From Pholis gunnellus (Eukaryota; Chordata; Actinopteri; Perciformes; Pholidae), in NCBI GenBank assembly GCA_910591455.2, contig OU342804.1:7744633-7808632 (forward strand): a DNA stretch of 64,000 bases. The letters are read 5' to 3'. Shown in pieces: positions 24,836 to 36,724 of the stretch; the first letter of the stretch is position 1, and the number at the start of each line of letters is the position of its first letter. The translations under genes were made by a program, and so were the position numbers. Under the pieces are notes generated by a model. That model saw only the letters and a program-made list of their open reading frames with translations. It had not been told where the DNA came from and did not search any database.

Positions 24836-25286
24836 CATAGACTGTATATGAGAAGAATGGAGTCATCGTGACGTCCCCAATTGGTTTGTGGACATTAGTT
24901 TTGAAGCCTCGAGTTTGGTATTTTGGCCGTCGCCATCTTGGTTTTTTGCAACCAGTGAATGGAAGTATTTGGACTGGGTAAACAGCACTGGTAGCACCCT
25001 GTCAAACACCAGGTAACCACGCCCTAAAGCATACTTTATGGACTATGTGACTCTAAATGGACCATCATTTACTAAATGAACATCATGCTGTTTTGAAGAA
25101 GACTTGAAACTAGAGATTGAGACCATAAACTCATGTTTACAATGTTTACTGAGGTAATAAATCAAGAGAGAAGTAGAGTCATTTTCTCATAAACTTCTAT
25201 ACAACCAGAGGAGTCGCCCCTTGATGGACATTAGAGAGAGTGCAGGTTTTATGCACTTCCTCGTTGACGTCACCTTTCAGAACCTG
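24836..25286 (-). mobile_element. Five-copy dispersed repeat family, copy 2
   Basis: Inverted relative to copy 1: starts ATAGACTGTATATGAGAAG, then TCGCCATCTTGG, then CTAGAGATTGAGACCATAAA, then GAGGAGTCGCCCCTTGATGG. The GC-rich centre (TAACCACGCCCTAAAGCATA) is shortened relative to copies 1 and 5. Confidence 0.85.
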
Positions 25287-25344
25287 AAATTGCCACCTGT
25301 TTGTTGTGTCTGTTATGTGTTTTCTGTACTTACGTTACATCACT

Positions 25345-25505
25345 TACATTTACTTAGTTTACGTAGTTATTTTAATCCCAACCATGATGTTTTTTCTAAA
25401 CCAAACTAAGTGGTTTCGTTGCCTAAAAATAACTGCGGCTGTTTCACGTCAACGCAGTATCATGAGACGCAGAATGACTATAAAAATGTCATTCTATTGA
25501 TACGC
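25345..25505 (-). repeat. TTTAGGCAACAAAACCACTT-type dispersed repeat, copy 1
   Basis: Reverse complement contains AACGAAACCACTTAGTTTGG and ACATCATGGTTGGGATTAAA, shared in order with 35820-36035 and 53150-53355. Confidence 0.6.
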
Positions 25506-25687
25506 CTTCCCATGAGATCAGGTTGGAACATATCTTTGTTGTGGAATGTTTGTCAGACAAACGTCACCTTTGGCTTGAACACATTTTGACATTAAAGATA
25601 GCATTCTTTGACATTTACAGATAAAACGATCAAGAAAATAAGTGGAAGACTAATCAATAATGAAAAAAATCTGTCGGTGCAGCTCTA

Positions 25688-26703
25688 CTGAGGTGCTTTT
25701 GTCAAACTCTGGTAGCCAGCTGGTTGCTTAGACAACAAGTCCCTTTGCTGTGTGCTGCTGGCGGTGCTAACAGTGGCACTGTGATTCGTCTCTGCTCAGG
25801 GCGCTGCTGCTGCTGCTGCTGCAGCCCCTCAAAAGGTGTCACATGTCAGGCTCACCTTTATGGACAAAGTCTCCAATTATCCCGAGCTCTGAAACCCTTA
25901 CTGCCTTCACTGACATGTGTGGCGGCAGCTCTGAATCCTTTCTGATCTCCAGACGCACACTCCTTTGGCTCAATCAAGAAAAGCATAAGAGTACACTGCG
26001 GTTTCTTGTTTAGGCATACTTAATAATAATTATTAATTCCATGGCAGCTCTTCCAAGCAGCAAATCACTGAATCAATCACACAATACAGACATTCGTTGT
26101 TAAGAGATTGTCAGCTGAGTCGAGACACATGATGTAAGCTTTTTCATTAGTGGTGCCGCATGTAGGCTTCTGCTTTCAGCCCCTGAATATTAAACTTCTT
26201 GGTTTCTTTCCTGCGATAAGGTGTCTATTTTATTTTACAGAGAATGCATCAATAACCGCTTAGTTAGCAAAACAAACTTGTCAAATACGACATCACAGAT
26301 GAAATGCCAGGCTACTTCAAGCTGCACCCGAAAAGCCACGAGTACACCAATGAAAGCTCAAGACAACAATTGTGTGCAGAAGGACATCTTTGAATGCACG
26401 ACTCATTGGACCTTGAGGCAGAGCGCCTATAGTGGCAGAGGACAACGCTGAGTTCCACTCCTGACAGACAAGAGCAAGAAGATATGACATAACAAATCCC
26501 CATTTCATATGGTGAGTTAAACTCAGGAAACCGTGCCTCGTATAAAATGTCCAGGTTGTGTAATATATTCCAGGAGGAATATATTTTCAGCTTGAATGCC
26601 ACGCAAACAGATCTGCAGGAACTCATTTTCAAAAATGTTTACTTGAATTCAGGCAATCGCAGAGGCAATATCCCAGTCCTAGTCAGGTGTAGTTTATACC
26701 CAA
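25688..26703. other. Non-coding; one exon-like + segment
   Basis: A (CTG)6-7 run lies at 25803-25822. At 26224-26240 a TATTTTATTTTACAG acceptor-like tract precedes an open + frame of about 68 codons (to 26451), overlapped antisense by an equally long frame. No recognisable product; it could be a non-coding transcript exon or chance. Confidence 0.35.
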
Positions 26704-27126
26704 TAGTGGTGCAACGGACCACTATTCATCCGTGATCCGTACGGATCCCCCCTCACGGTTCGGCACACATGTGAACCGCGGATTAATTACACAGTTCAAC
26801 ATTGACCATCACAGTGTGAAATAAAGTTTTACGGACGATCATTATCCGCCAATATTCAGTAAAATATGCGATCAGTATTTAGGCTTTTCTAGCCACCGAT
26901 CTCTGATAATGTTATTATATATAATCAAACAACAAAGGCATCTGTATCTGCCAATATAGATCATCAATGATCGACAATTAGTATGGGCGGCAAAAATCTC
27001 TAAAAGTTATATTTGCTCCCTTTTAATTTTGTGCTGATCCGTTCTGTGATCCGATCAGTGACTCTGATCCGTGACTCTGATCCGTGATATAATCCGAACC
27101 GTGAGTTTTAATCCGTTGCACCACTA
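26704..27126. mobile_element. hAT-like MITE, about 423 bp
   Basis: Terminal inverted repeats TAGTGGTGCAACGGA (26704) and TCCGTTGCACCACTA (ending 27126) are exact over 15 bp. The ends are also rich in GATCCGT subrepeats. TACCCAAT occurs at 26697-26704 and 27134-27141, a candidate 8-bp duplication displaced by 7 bases on the right. No coding capacity. Confidence 0.8.
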
Positions 27127-27141
27127 ATAGGCCTACCCAAT

Positions 27142-28055
27142 TAAGTAGCAACAGAGTCTCTGCTTAAATAAGTGCTTGAGACAAAAAGCTGAAATGTCCT
27201 CTATTGATGGGAGCAAATTGGTCAAAGCTTGCTGCAAGATTTCTGCGATGTTTCTTGTTAATGACCTTAACAGTTACCTTAAATTCACTGAGAGCAAATT
27301 AAGACATGAGAAAAGAATGATGAAAGGAAGGTAAAAAGCAGAGAAAGCTAGTTCGAGGGAACTTATTGTATGCTCATTATCAAACATTTCTTCAAGATAA
27401 AAAAAAACATTCCAACAAAAAAAATGATATGAGATTTTATTGTCAGTTTTCAAAAACTGATGTTTACAATTTCTACTTGGCTGTCCACCCCGTCACCACG
27501 CTTTCGACGTTACATTCCATTTGCTTATTCACACTCCAAACAGGAAGAAGTCAAATTAGTTGACACTGCGACCTTTCCTTTGACACTATTGTTGAAACCC
27601 CAAAAGCAGTGATGACAATAAACACACATCATTCTTGAGGCCTATTTATGATGGGAAAAGGATCACAGTGTTGAGTGACCTTTCCTCTAGAAGCACCCTC
27701 AGGCCACACCGCCTCGTCCTTACAGTCCTATTACACTTCTTCTGTTCACACTCATTAGCTGCTCTGTGAGGGGGAGTCATGTAGAAACCTCAGCATACGG
27801 TACAGGCAACAGCCCTAATGAATTTGTCCCGTTTCTGGAAAAGGAAACTGTCATGTTTCTGCGGAGATAAAAGAGGAATCACCAACGGGGAAAAAGCCAA
27901 ACAGCGACTGTGTAAGCCCTCCGGCATGTCATCAAGTTGAAATCTAAGCATTGCTCTTTTCATCACAATATAACAGCAGATCATAATCTGTCAGAGGGAG
28001 CAGCAGCGTAAGATGTTACACATGACTGCACAGCATGGAGATGAGTTATATCGCC

Positions 28056-28056
<1 letters not shown>
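27142..28056. other. Non-coding, nothing recognised
   Basis: AT-rich, with only short frames. Confidence 0.5.

Positions 28057-28110
<54 letters not shown>
28057..28110. repeat. Compound microsatellite (AT)12(AG)15
   Basis: Uninterrupted AT units followed directly by AG units. Confidence 0.95.
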
Positions 28111-28111
<1 letters not shown>

Positions 28112-28596
28112 AAAATAAAATCAATATTTTACCATTTACATGGCATCATTTCTATGAGCTCCACTTTCAGCACTAAAAAACATTTTCAAAGTCACTAAAA
28201 GCGACATATAGATAGATATTTATATGTGATCATTGTGTTTAGAAGCTGTTGTTAGGGTCTTTGTGTTTGTGAATTGTTATCCTGTAATCTTAAACACTGA
28301 ATAAACATTTTAAAAGTATATGCACGGATTGTGTTCCTTGCCTTAACTCTCTTATATGTACAAAAGAATTGCTTACACTATATCTATCAACACTCCGCTG
28401 CTTCTGGCGGGATCTTAAATCTCGTCCACTTACACAGCAGCTGCTCATTTATACAACACGGCAATACAGCATGTAGATATAATTGAAATATCTCAGCCTG
28501 CTGTCATTTCACGGTTTCATTTCACTATTAAAAGAGCTTCTTCTGCCTCAAGGGTCCTTTCAAAAATGATTTTAATGTACACAGTGCTTTAATGCA

Positions 28597-28690
28597 GGGC
28601 TGCAACTAATATGTATTTAGATTATGATCAATCTGTTGTGTTACAGCTGATTGATCTACAAAAAGTCCCAAAAATAGAGAAACAATAAAG
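28597..28690. mobile_element. hAT-MITE remnant (GGGCTGCAACTAA type)
   Basis: AGGGCTGCAACTAATATG followed by AT-rich GATTATGATCAATCTG matches the left end of the same MITE type seen around 24745 and 46788. The right end is missing. Confidence 0.5.
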
Positions 28691-28752
28691 ATGTATTAAA
28701 GCCCAAGGTGAAATGTACATGTTCTGTTTTGCCGCATGAGAAAACATTCACA

Positions 28753-28805
28753 TCAATCAATCAAACTTTATGATTTAGCACCTTTCATACAGGTTAATGC
28801 GGCTA
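28753..28805 (-). mobile_element. LINE/SINE 3'-tail remnant
   Basis: ATCAATCAATCAAACTTTAT and AGCACCTTTCATACAG resemble the reverse complement of LINE 3' ends common in fish. Only about 50 bp remain. Confidence 0.35.
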
Positions 28806-29126
28806 CAAATCCAACGAAGAGTTGGTCTCTGACTTCCTGTCTGTGGCTCTCAGCACTAAATGGTTCCGACTGAAGATCTTTAAAAACTCATCGTGAGTAA
28901 CGAGTTTCATGTTTAAAACAGACAGTTTGGATTCCTGACACGTGGAGAGCTTGACACAGGTACGACACAATCCCCACCGCTACAAATGCAATGTTCAGAC
29001 TAACAGACACGTCGTAAACATGGTCTTTACGATTTGTTATTGATCTCAACCAATTCATTTTTTTAAACCGCGCATCATCTAAAAGGGTCCCATGCCGTGC
29101 ACATTTAGCGACGATGGTTTGAGGGA

Positions 29127-29517
29127 CCAGTATGTACCAGTATGTAAAAGTATATACCAGTATGTACCCGTATCTACCAGTATGTACCCGTATCTAAAAG
29201 TATGTACCAGTATGTGAAAGTATGTACCAGTATGTACCCGTATCTACCAGTATGTACCCGTATCTAAAAGTATGTACCCGTATCTAAAAGTATGTACCAG
29301 TATGTACCCGTATCTACCAGTATGTACCAGTATGTAAAAGTATGTACCAGTATGTACCCGTATCTACCAGTATGTACCAGTATGTAAAAGTATGTACCAG
29401 TATGTAAAAGTATGTACCAGTATGTAAAAGTATGTACCAGTATGTAAAAGTATATACTATGTAAAAGTATGTACCAGTATTATAAAAGTATGTACAAGTA
29501 TGTACCACCAGTATGTA
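29127..29517. repeat. 10-bp minisatellite with three unit types, about 38 units
   Basis: Units are CCAGTATGTA (A), CCCGTATCTA (B) and AAAGTATGTA (C). Parsed order begins A A C A B A B C A C A B A B C B C, and the right part is A A C A B A A C then alternating A C. The last few units are ragged. Because 10 is not a multiple of 3, the minus strand stays open as a 96-codon frame repeating every 30 bases (Y-W-Y-I-L-type peptide); that frame is a by-product. Confidence 0.95.
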
Positions 29518-29750
29518 GTGCTGATACATGCGAGTCAATACAATGATACAAATGAATGCAATAGAATTAAAAGCTATAATAAGAGTATAGTAGCAAAACT
29601 GCATGAAATAAAAAAACTAGATTAACAAAATAATAAAATAGAATGAAATTATTAGACTCAAATACAATAATAATAGTAAAATAACAATAAAACAGAATAA
29701 AATGTTACAACTTAAATACAATATATTAAGTGAATGAAATAAAGTGTATA

Positions 29751-29761
29751 TATATATATAT
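29751..29761. repeat. Short (TA)n repeat
   Basis: Run of TA units in AT-rich DNA. Confidence 0.8.
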
Positions 29762-30465
29762 GACATGAGACAGCTTTTACAATCCTTTCCTTAACAATAT
29801 TTTACTTAAATTCTTGCGGATGAAATTAATAGTGCCGATGCCACCTCCGTGATTTAATTTTCCAATGTCTCTGTAACACAACACTCGGCACTCAGGAAGC
29901 ATCACTGTCTTACTGGAGTTGCTGTGGTTTCATGATTTCCAGGTGAAGAAATATGGGGACTTGGCAGCATGAGCCGAGCCCGCTGAAAATAAAGTCGGCT
30001 GTGCTGTATTTCAAGCCACACTATGCCACCGCTGGGCTGTCAGGCGTGTTTGGTTACATCGGCCCTGTCCCCGTACCTGTCAGGGATTTCATCTCACACG
30101 GCACATCATTTCATGGCACTCGGAAGACTGCGGTCGACTGAGAGGAGCAGCAGCGGCGCAATCCTCAAGTGTGCGGGGAAATTCTCAGACGTAGACACGG
30201 TCATATGACGTTGTCACATCAGATTTAGCAGCGGAACAGCACAACACAGCTAACGCTAGTCAGATTAGTGTCTGTAGAGAACGAATTGCCTTGGTCATTT
30301 TTTTTACGAGTATTCATGCGTGTCAGTAGGCTGAGCGATGTGGCCAAAATCTTCCATCCGGTGTGAGGACAGGATAAGACAGGTCTGTGTCCTGTTTGCT
30401 GGCTCTTCTATGTCTTTCAGGATGTTGATTGTCAGCTGATGAGCCACACCTGAGCCTGGTGTGGC

Positions 30466-30924
30466 AACCTCCGGTTCTGCCGAGTGAAGCCAATGCGGAA
30501 GTGTCTTAAAACGTGCATTCTCTCTACTGACCAGCAGGGGGCGACTCCACTGGTTGTATAGAAGTCTATGAGAAAATGACTCTACTTCTCTCTTGATTTA
30601 TTACCTCAGTAAACATTGTAAACATGGGTTTATGGTCTCAATCTCTAGTTTCAAGTCTTCTTCAATACAGCATGATGTTCATTTAGTAAATGATGGTCCA
30701 TTTAGAGTCACATAGAACATAAGGAGGAGTATGCTTTAGGGCGGGGCTACTGTGATGGACAGGTTGCTGCCGCTACCCGAGCCGTATACGGCGTCTCTAC
30801 GTCACTCCTCTGCAATACAAATATGGTAAATTCCGTTCATTGGCTCCAAAAAACAACAACATGGCTACGGCCTTAATCCAAGATGACATCCCGACGACTA
30901 CGTCCACTTCTTATATACAGACTC
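30466..30924 (+). mobile_element. Five-copy dispersed repeat family, copy 3 (chimeric centre)
   Basis: The left half matches copies 1 and 5 up to GGGCGGGGCTACTGTGATGG ACAGGTTGCTGCC (about 30770). The middle 30773-30860 (ACCCGAGCCGTATACGGCGT and onward) is unrelated to the other copies. The right terminus (ACGTCCACTTCTTATATACA) matches again. AACCTCCGGTT at 30466 marks the left end also seen at the far end of copy 4. Confidence 0.8.
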
Positions 30925-31137
30925 GCCACTCTTCCTTGGCTTACATGGCTGCTGGTTTTTTTTTTACAGACATTTCCACACATCCACACATGCTGACATT
31001 ACTCACTATTGACTCTCCACGGTTGTTTTGTTTAGTTATTGGTATTCTTTAAAATAAATGTGCTAAATTATTTCCTTTTTACTCGTCTGGTCTTCCATGT
31101 ATTTTGAGCCGGGTTGTAACACCTGACGTAGGTCATT

Positions 31138-31200
31138 TCATATCTCGATAACAATATATATCACGATAGAGCAGGTTTTCTGCTAATTCAATAAATAAAT
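31138..31200. mobile_element. MITE remnant, ATATCGATA-type
   Basis: CATATCTCGATAACAATATA and ATCACGATAGAG resemble an interior of the ATATCG-rich hAT MITE family also seen at 61789-62075. Confidence 0.35.
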
Positions 31201-31254
31201 AGTCTAACAAAATTAAATGACCACATGGTAAAACCAAATGTTGGATACTCCTGT

Positions 31255-31380
31255 ATCTATCTATCTGTCTGTCTATACTTAGATATCTATCTGTCTGTCT
31301 GTCTAGCTAGAGTGTATGTATATGTATATATTTAAATATATATATATATATATTTATATTCATATGTGTGTGTGTGACAT
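31255..31380. repeat. (CTAT/CTGT)n and (TA)n simple repeats
   Basis: Mixed tetranucleotide CTAT/CTGT units at 31255-31308, then TA and TG units to 31377. Confidence 0.85.
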
Positions 31381-31818
31381 TACAGGGAAAGAAAGAAATA
31401 CATATTTCCAGCTATACACTGACGTCTACATGCATGCACACTAATACAGATGAGTAAACAGACTAAGAAATAGTTTGATCAACACGGCGTGCTACAGTTT
31501 AGATACCGGGCTGTTTGCCACTGTACAAGGCAGACACACACCAGCTGAAACAACTACCCTCCATTTTCAGTTGGACTTATACTGCTCGCTTGTTCCATTG
31601 ATTCAATCATTTATTCTCCTCACATGTCATAATGATCCAACATGGCCGACCAATTCCAAAAAGTTACTCATGTTTGTTGTTTGTTTTTTGCAGCTCTCAA
31701 TATCGAACAATTCACTAAACGGCCCCATCTGTGAGTCACTCGTACCGATTCTTCACTCTTTAATTAGAAATATTATGAACCCATTGTGCTTGTAAACTCA
31801 TTACTACTCCTTTAAACT

Positions 31819-31849
<31 letters not shown>

Positions 31850-32536
31850 GGAGCACTGTTTCTGTTTCTGAACACTGATTGTTCAGAGTAAGTGTGCATG
31901 AAACAGAATATTTAGAAGTTTTAACGCGGTTAGAAAAAAACTAACTTGGCATCAGTTCAGTCAGCCGACTCACAGAACGGATTTGTGTGAATACAAACCA
32001 AGTAGGGTGATATTTGGAATCTAGTTCGACGTCGTCACAACCCAAAAGCAAAGCACCGAGCGGCGGCGCGGTGGAGACTGGGAAGTGTCGATAATAAAAC
32101 CAACCACGTCCAACCGTCGCTGGGAACATATACTACTCTGGTGAAGGGAGATGGATAAATCTGTGCAGGCCGGAAATCCACCTGATATATGCAGCGAGCA
32201 GAGACACACCTGCTCAGCAGCGGATAATTATTCACTTGAGCGTATCAAAAACTCACAAGAAGTCACGGCAGAGAGCAGACAGCCCCTTCACGTGAAACGT
32301 TATGGTGTTGTTTGATAAGCAGCAGATGACCATCAGTACACGGGTATAAGCTTCAGGTTGACAAAGGGTGCAGCTGAGCGAAGAGCAAGGGGCTCAGCGG
32401 TGTAGATGCAATTATGATAGGGGGAACAGTAAAAAAGCAAGCTGTCACATGAAAGCATTGCTTTTCAGCTTAAACATTTCCTCTAAAGTGAAGCTGAATA
32501 TGAAGTGTGTGTGTGGAGAAAATGTGAATTGCTATA

Positions 32537-32538
<2 letters not shown>
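31381..32538. other. Non-coding; (CAT)9-10 repeat inside
   Basis: (CAT)n at 31822-31850. A 52-codon + frame starts at 32150 (MDKSVQAGNPPDIC...), with no recognisable domain or splice support. Confidence 0.4.

Positions 32539-32594
<56 letters not shown>
32539..32594. repeat. (GT)n microsatellite, about 28 units
   Basis: Uninterrupted GT units. Confidence 0.97.
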
Positions 32595-32597
<3 letters not shown>

Positions 32598-32838
32598 ACA
32601 AAAGACAATATTACAGAGGGGAAAAAAAGGCTCTCTGCAGGACAACAATTATATCCTCAGGGCCAATATTTTACCACAACATGAACGAACACAATGAGAG
32701 CTTCTATGCCAAAAAACACACACAAAAAAAACAAAGCATGAATTTCCAATTAATGCCACTGCAGAGCTAGCAGAACAGCAGGTTAATTAGCAGCCATAAT
32801 TAACATTGTAATGCATTAAAACAGCAGTAGTAGCAGCT

Positions 32839-32841
<3 letters not shown>

Positions 32842-32876
<35 letters not shown>
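32842..32876. repeat. (AC)n microsatellite
   Basis: About 17 AC units. Confidence 0.95.
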
Positions 32877-32879
<3 letters not shown>

Positions 32880-32880
<1 letters not shown>

Positions 32881-35819
32881 ATACTGTGCATACTAGAAAA
32901 TAAATCACCAAATAGCCTCCCTACCTTGGTGTACAGGGTGAAGACAACATTTCCAAATCACTTGGCAGGTAAACTTCACCTGAAAATTGTCTTCGAGGCA
33001 GAAAAAGAAACCAGGAGCCAGGTGTTGTGTCTACTTGTTTCCCCGCAGGAAGCACGTCATTCCATTCCGGAGCTACGTGGCTGGTTCGTTCGGGGCATCC
33101 TTCGTGCGCAGCAGGTGTTCTGACCCGGGTGTGCGCTGACCTTTGCGGGTGCAGCCAACCGCTGCTGACCGCTGCGTGAAGCGAAAGACGGACGGAAAGA
33201 AGTCAGGGTTTGTGGAGCAAAGGTGCGTTCAATGTCAACTAATGTATAGGTTACCTTCATGGAGGTTATAATGTAGTCCTACAGTTGTAATTTAAGCTGC
33301 TTTAGAGTGGTGTTTCAACGTTCTGTTTATTTCCGTTGAATTGCATTGCTGACCTCGTGATTTCAGCAACAACTAAGTAGCGTGTCTGTTTAATTTGTGT
33401 TGCAATGTGGACATTGGCTGAGCTCCAAATCAATCCATATAGATTTATTCTACTTAAAAACTATACAGCTAGCAGTAATCTTGAAGAGCAAGAACATTGA
33501 CTCTCTAGTTAATAATGCAATCATAGTAACAAAATATAATATACGTATAATGTGACTTTGCAGACCCCGCTTGTCACTTATTTTCTATATGCTAAATAAA
33601 TGAATAAATAAATAAAGAGAGGTCAATCCCATTCTATTTATATGAATCAGGGCAAACATCCCTCTAAGTATAACACAATACAATTTAAAATCACCGTAAA
33701 TTAAACCAAAACCACTCCAAACAGTTTTGAAGTGGTTGAAATTTGCAGTGGTTGTTGCATTAGTTTCAGCTGGGTGTACCTAATAAAATGCCAACTGAGT
33801 GTATGTTGCAGTAAGTAGAGGGCTTCATCAGCAAATCTACTGTAGCTTTGATTTATGTCTTACTATGTAGTTTACAGAATTTCCATATTTTACATACAAT
33901 AATTACAGTAATATTAATAATAATAAGGCTTCAGTTAAAAAAAAATCTACAAGAACAATACGCCTACTGGAGTGGTTCAAATTAGAGCAACAGCTTTATA
34001 AGTTCAAAGAGCCAAGCTTACATTATAGAATCATTTTTTAAATATTGATATAAAGTTCCATAATACAGGCAAGGTCATTTTCCAAGTTATGTAGCACATC
34101 AAACTTCATTTTTTTGTATTTTTAACTTTTTTACTGATGAGAAGCCTCACATCCTAATTTATTCAAATGGAATCTCTTTGTCTGCCTCCACCATTCATAA
34201 GTCACATGTCTCCTACATTGTAAGCAGAGGAATACTGTGGGTTTCCTAATAACTCCCAGACAACAGACGAGGAAATGTGAATAAGAAGCCTTGAAAGTAC
34301 AGGAACAAGACTTTAAGGCAGGGCGAAGCCATTTCATTGATTACATCTCTACCGTACTGTTGATTTGTTACTGTACTAATCCATGAACAAAACGTGAACA
34401 CATTCAAGTAAAATGAGTGCAAATGGACAAAAAAACGTGCTTTATCACATAATGCAGTCGCAAAGACGACCGAACGAACAGAAATAATACGCCTTTACCC
34501 AAAGAAATTTGAGCACACATTTTAATTTACATTGACTGACCTTTGCAAGTCCAAAAGCAAGCCACTTCCAAAAGGAACAGTGAATAGGTTTCCTAAATAG
34601 CCAGTGACAGCTGACAAAAGAAATGACTGCCTTTAATCCTCACAGAATCCTGCATACAGTGGGTTATGTAAATGTCAACTCATGACCCCCCATTATGTGG
34701 ACATAATGGCATGTTTTTTAAGGGCACTATGAGTCTGCAAATTGGGAACATTTTGATGTAGTCAGTGGTGCAGAGTAGTTTCAAATATAGAGTCACCAAA
34801 GAGGATTTTGGGATATGTAAGAGCCCCTTAAGCACATACTTAAATGTGTTCACGTTATCACCTGTCATGTATGTTCCACAGAGCCAGGAAGGTGTCGTGG
34901 AGAATAAAGATAGAATCTATGCTCTTTATTTAGCATGATATCATTATTCTTGTTCTACTTTGAGTATTGGCTTTTAAACACAGCGTCGCGTTATCTTTGA
35001 CAACCTTAAAGCTCGATACTGCAGATGTCATCCTTTTGTTAAAAAGCTTCAGGGTTGTGGAGCACCTAATGAATGTCTTCTCCTTCATCTTCTTCAAACT
35101 TAACGGCTGATTGAACGCACCAAAGGTTTTTGCTTCCCTCAAAAAGAAAGCAAAATATATAATTTGATATTTAATTGAGAGTACAAACTTATTGAATAGT
35201 GTGTACTGACTACTAAACCAAGAGCACAAATTATGAAATTATGCTGTTGAAGTTCATTCAATAGTCCTATGTGTATTTTAAATAGTGAGTTATTGGTGGA
35301 CCTTTTGGTATTATCCTTTTAATTGGGCAGTAGAATGGAAGTATCTATTTTGTTATTTACAACAGGAAGTAGACCAACAAAAGACCTTACATGATAATAT
35401 TTGTACAAACATGAGGAAAAACAAGGCGTTTTGCAAATTAGATCTACAGCTTTTGACCATGTTAGATCGTGTCTAATCAGCTGTGTGTGAACCTCCTCTG
35501 TGGGAGAGCGGCGTAAAAACTCTTCACATCCAATCTGTGTTTGTACCTTTTTATATCAAACGAATAGGCGGAATGACGGCCCGACATTCACACCTGGAAC
35601 AGGCTGCGTGAAAGGGGCGACTGTTTTCATGACATTGTGCCGGTGTTATTTCGTTCACCCCTGTGTTTGTGTCCATAGAGTCGGGTTCCCTGGTTCTGGA
35701 GCCTCAGATGACTTTGCCAACTCAACACGTTCTCATCCAAACTCTGGGTATCCCAGCGGTTCCAACTATATGACGCTCCACTATGGCCGCAGTAAACACG
35801 CTCAAACAAGAACACTTGC
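32880..35819. other. Intergenic DNA; small CpG-richer block at 33040-33200
   Basis: The block around 33040-33200 is GC- and CpG-richer than its surroundings (ATTCCGGAGCTACG, TTCGTTCGGGGC, TGCGTGAAGCGAAAGACGG). It might be a promoter or old repeat; no frame supports a gene. The remainder is AT-rich and shows nothing. Confidence 0.4.
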
Positions 35820-36035
35820 TCAGGTTTAGGCCGCAAAACCACTTCGTTAAATTTGGGAGAAAACATCATGGTTGGGCTTAAAATAAGTACGGAAACTCAG
35901 TAAAATGTAACACAAGTACGGAAATGATTAACTTCAAAATAACGCAACAACACTTTGGGACGCAGACGCTGGTCTCCTGGTTGAAAGTCCTGTGTTTGTT
36001 TGAAGCATCCACCTCCACTCCCTCCCACCTGTTTT
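35820..36035 (+). repeat. TTTAGGCAACAAAACCACTT-type dispersed repeat, copy 2
   Basis: CAGGTTTAGG, CAAAACCACTTCGTTAAA, CATCATGGTTGGGCTTAAAA, AAGTACGGAAAC and AAGTACGGAAATGATTAACT appear in order; this is the longest of three copies in the window. Recalled as a widespread percomorph repeat; class unknown. Confidence 0.65.
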
Positions 36036-36724
36036 TTTTAATACTGCGAAGCCACACTCCCGGAGCATTTTTATTGAGCAACGAGGATTGGCTGACTGCC
36101 TCAACTGAACCGTCTCAACCATGTTTCCCTTTTGCTTATCCCCGCTTTCCATGTGCTTGGTTTCAATAAGTAAAAGATAAACAACTCTACTTTCAAAACA
36201 TAAATATAGAGCTGGCACTTCTCTGACATCCATTAAAACCAAAGTAAATGAGTCCCCATCATCCCTCCCCACCTCTTTATTTAATTGCATCACATCCTCA
36301 GAATCCTCTCGGGGCACCGTTGCCTTTAGCCCTCGTGAGTTGGGCTGATTTTTTTTGTTTTCAGGTTGTCGGCCACGTTTAAAGGCAGCCTCAAAACCAA
36401 ACACTGTTATGATGGGGGAATAAATAGTACAGTCATTGGACATTTGGATTCACGGATGCTTGGAAATATTCAAGACAGTCACAGCAGCACCTCGGATTAT
36501 TTGAGATTTCATGAAGGTTTAGCTTGCGATCCACTTATAGACTTGATCCAGTCGGTTTAGCAGTTTGTAATAAAGGGATCTCTATGAAAACACAATGAGT
36601 CTCTTCACTCAGTCTCTTGTTCTGTTACTGCCACAACGGCTACTTAGTCATTTTTGCCCATTTTTGCTCGTTTCCCAGAAATTAACATTATTAGATAACT
36701 GCCATTTTACACCTGCACTGTAGT
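36036..36724. other. Non-coding, nothing recognised
   Basis: A 169-codon minus-strand frame (35934-36443) runs across this stretch but begins inside the dispersed repeat at its 3' part and has no domain; treated as chance. Confidence 0.4.

Larger units (their letters stand above)
24745..25687. mobile_element. hAT-like MITE carrying two nested repeats
   Basis: The left end (GCGCTACAACGAATAGTCG and AATCAATTAGTCAAC) and right end (ACTAATCAATAATGAAAA, then TCGGTGCAGCTCTA) match the two ends of the common teleost MITE of the GGGCTGCAACTAACGATTA type as I recall it. The interior holds copy 2 of the five-copy family (24836-25286, minus) and a TTAGGTTTAGG-type repeat (25345-25505, minus). Confidence 0.6.

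Noticed and set aside
29314..29604. Tyr/Trp-rich 96-codon minus frame
   Set aside because: A by-product of the 10-bp minisatellite.
32150..32308. 52-codon + frame starting MDKSVQAGNPPD
   Set aside because: Short, no splice or domain support; could be chance.
35934..36443. 169-codon minus-strand frame
   Set aside because: Overlaps a dispersed repeat and has no recognisable protein features.
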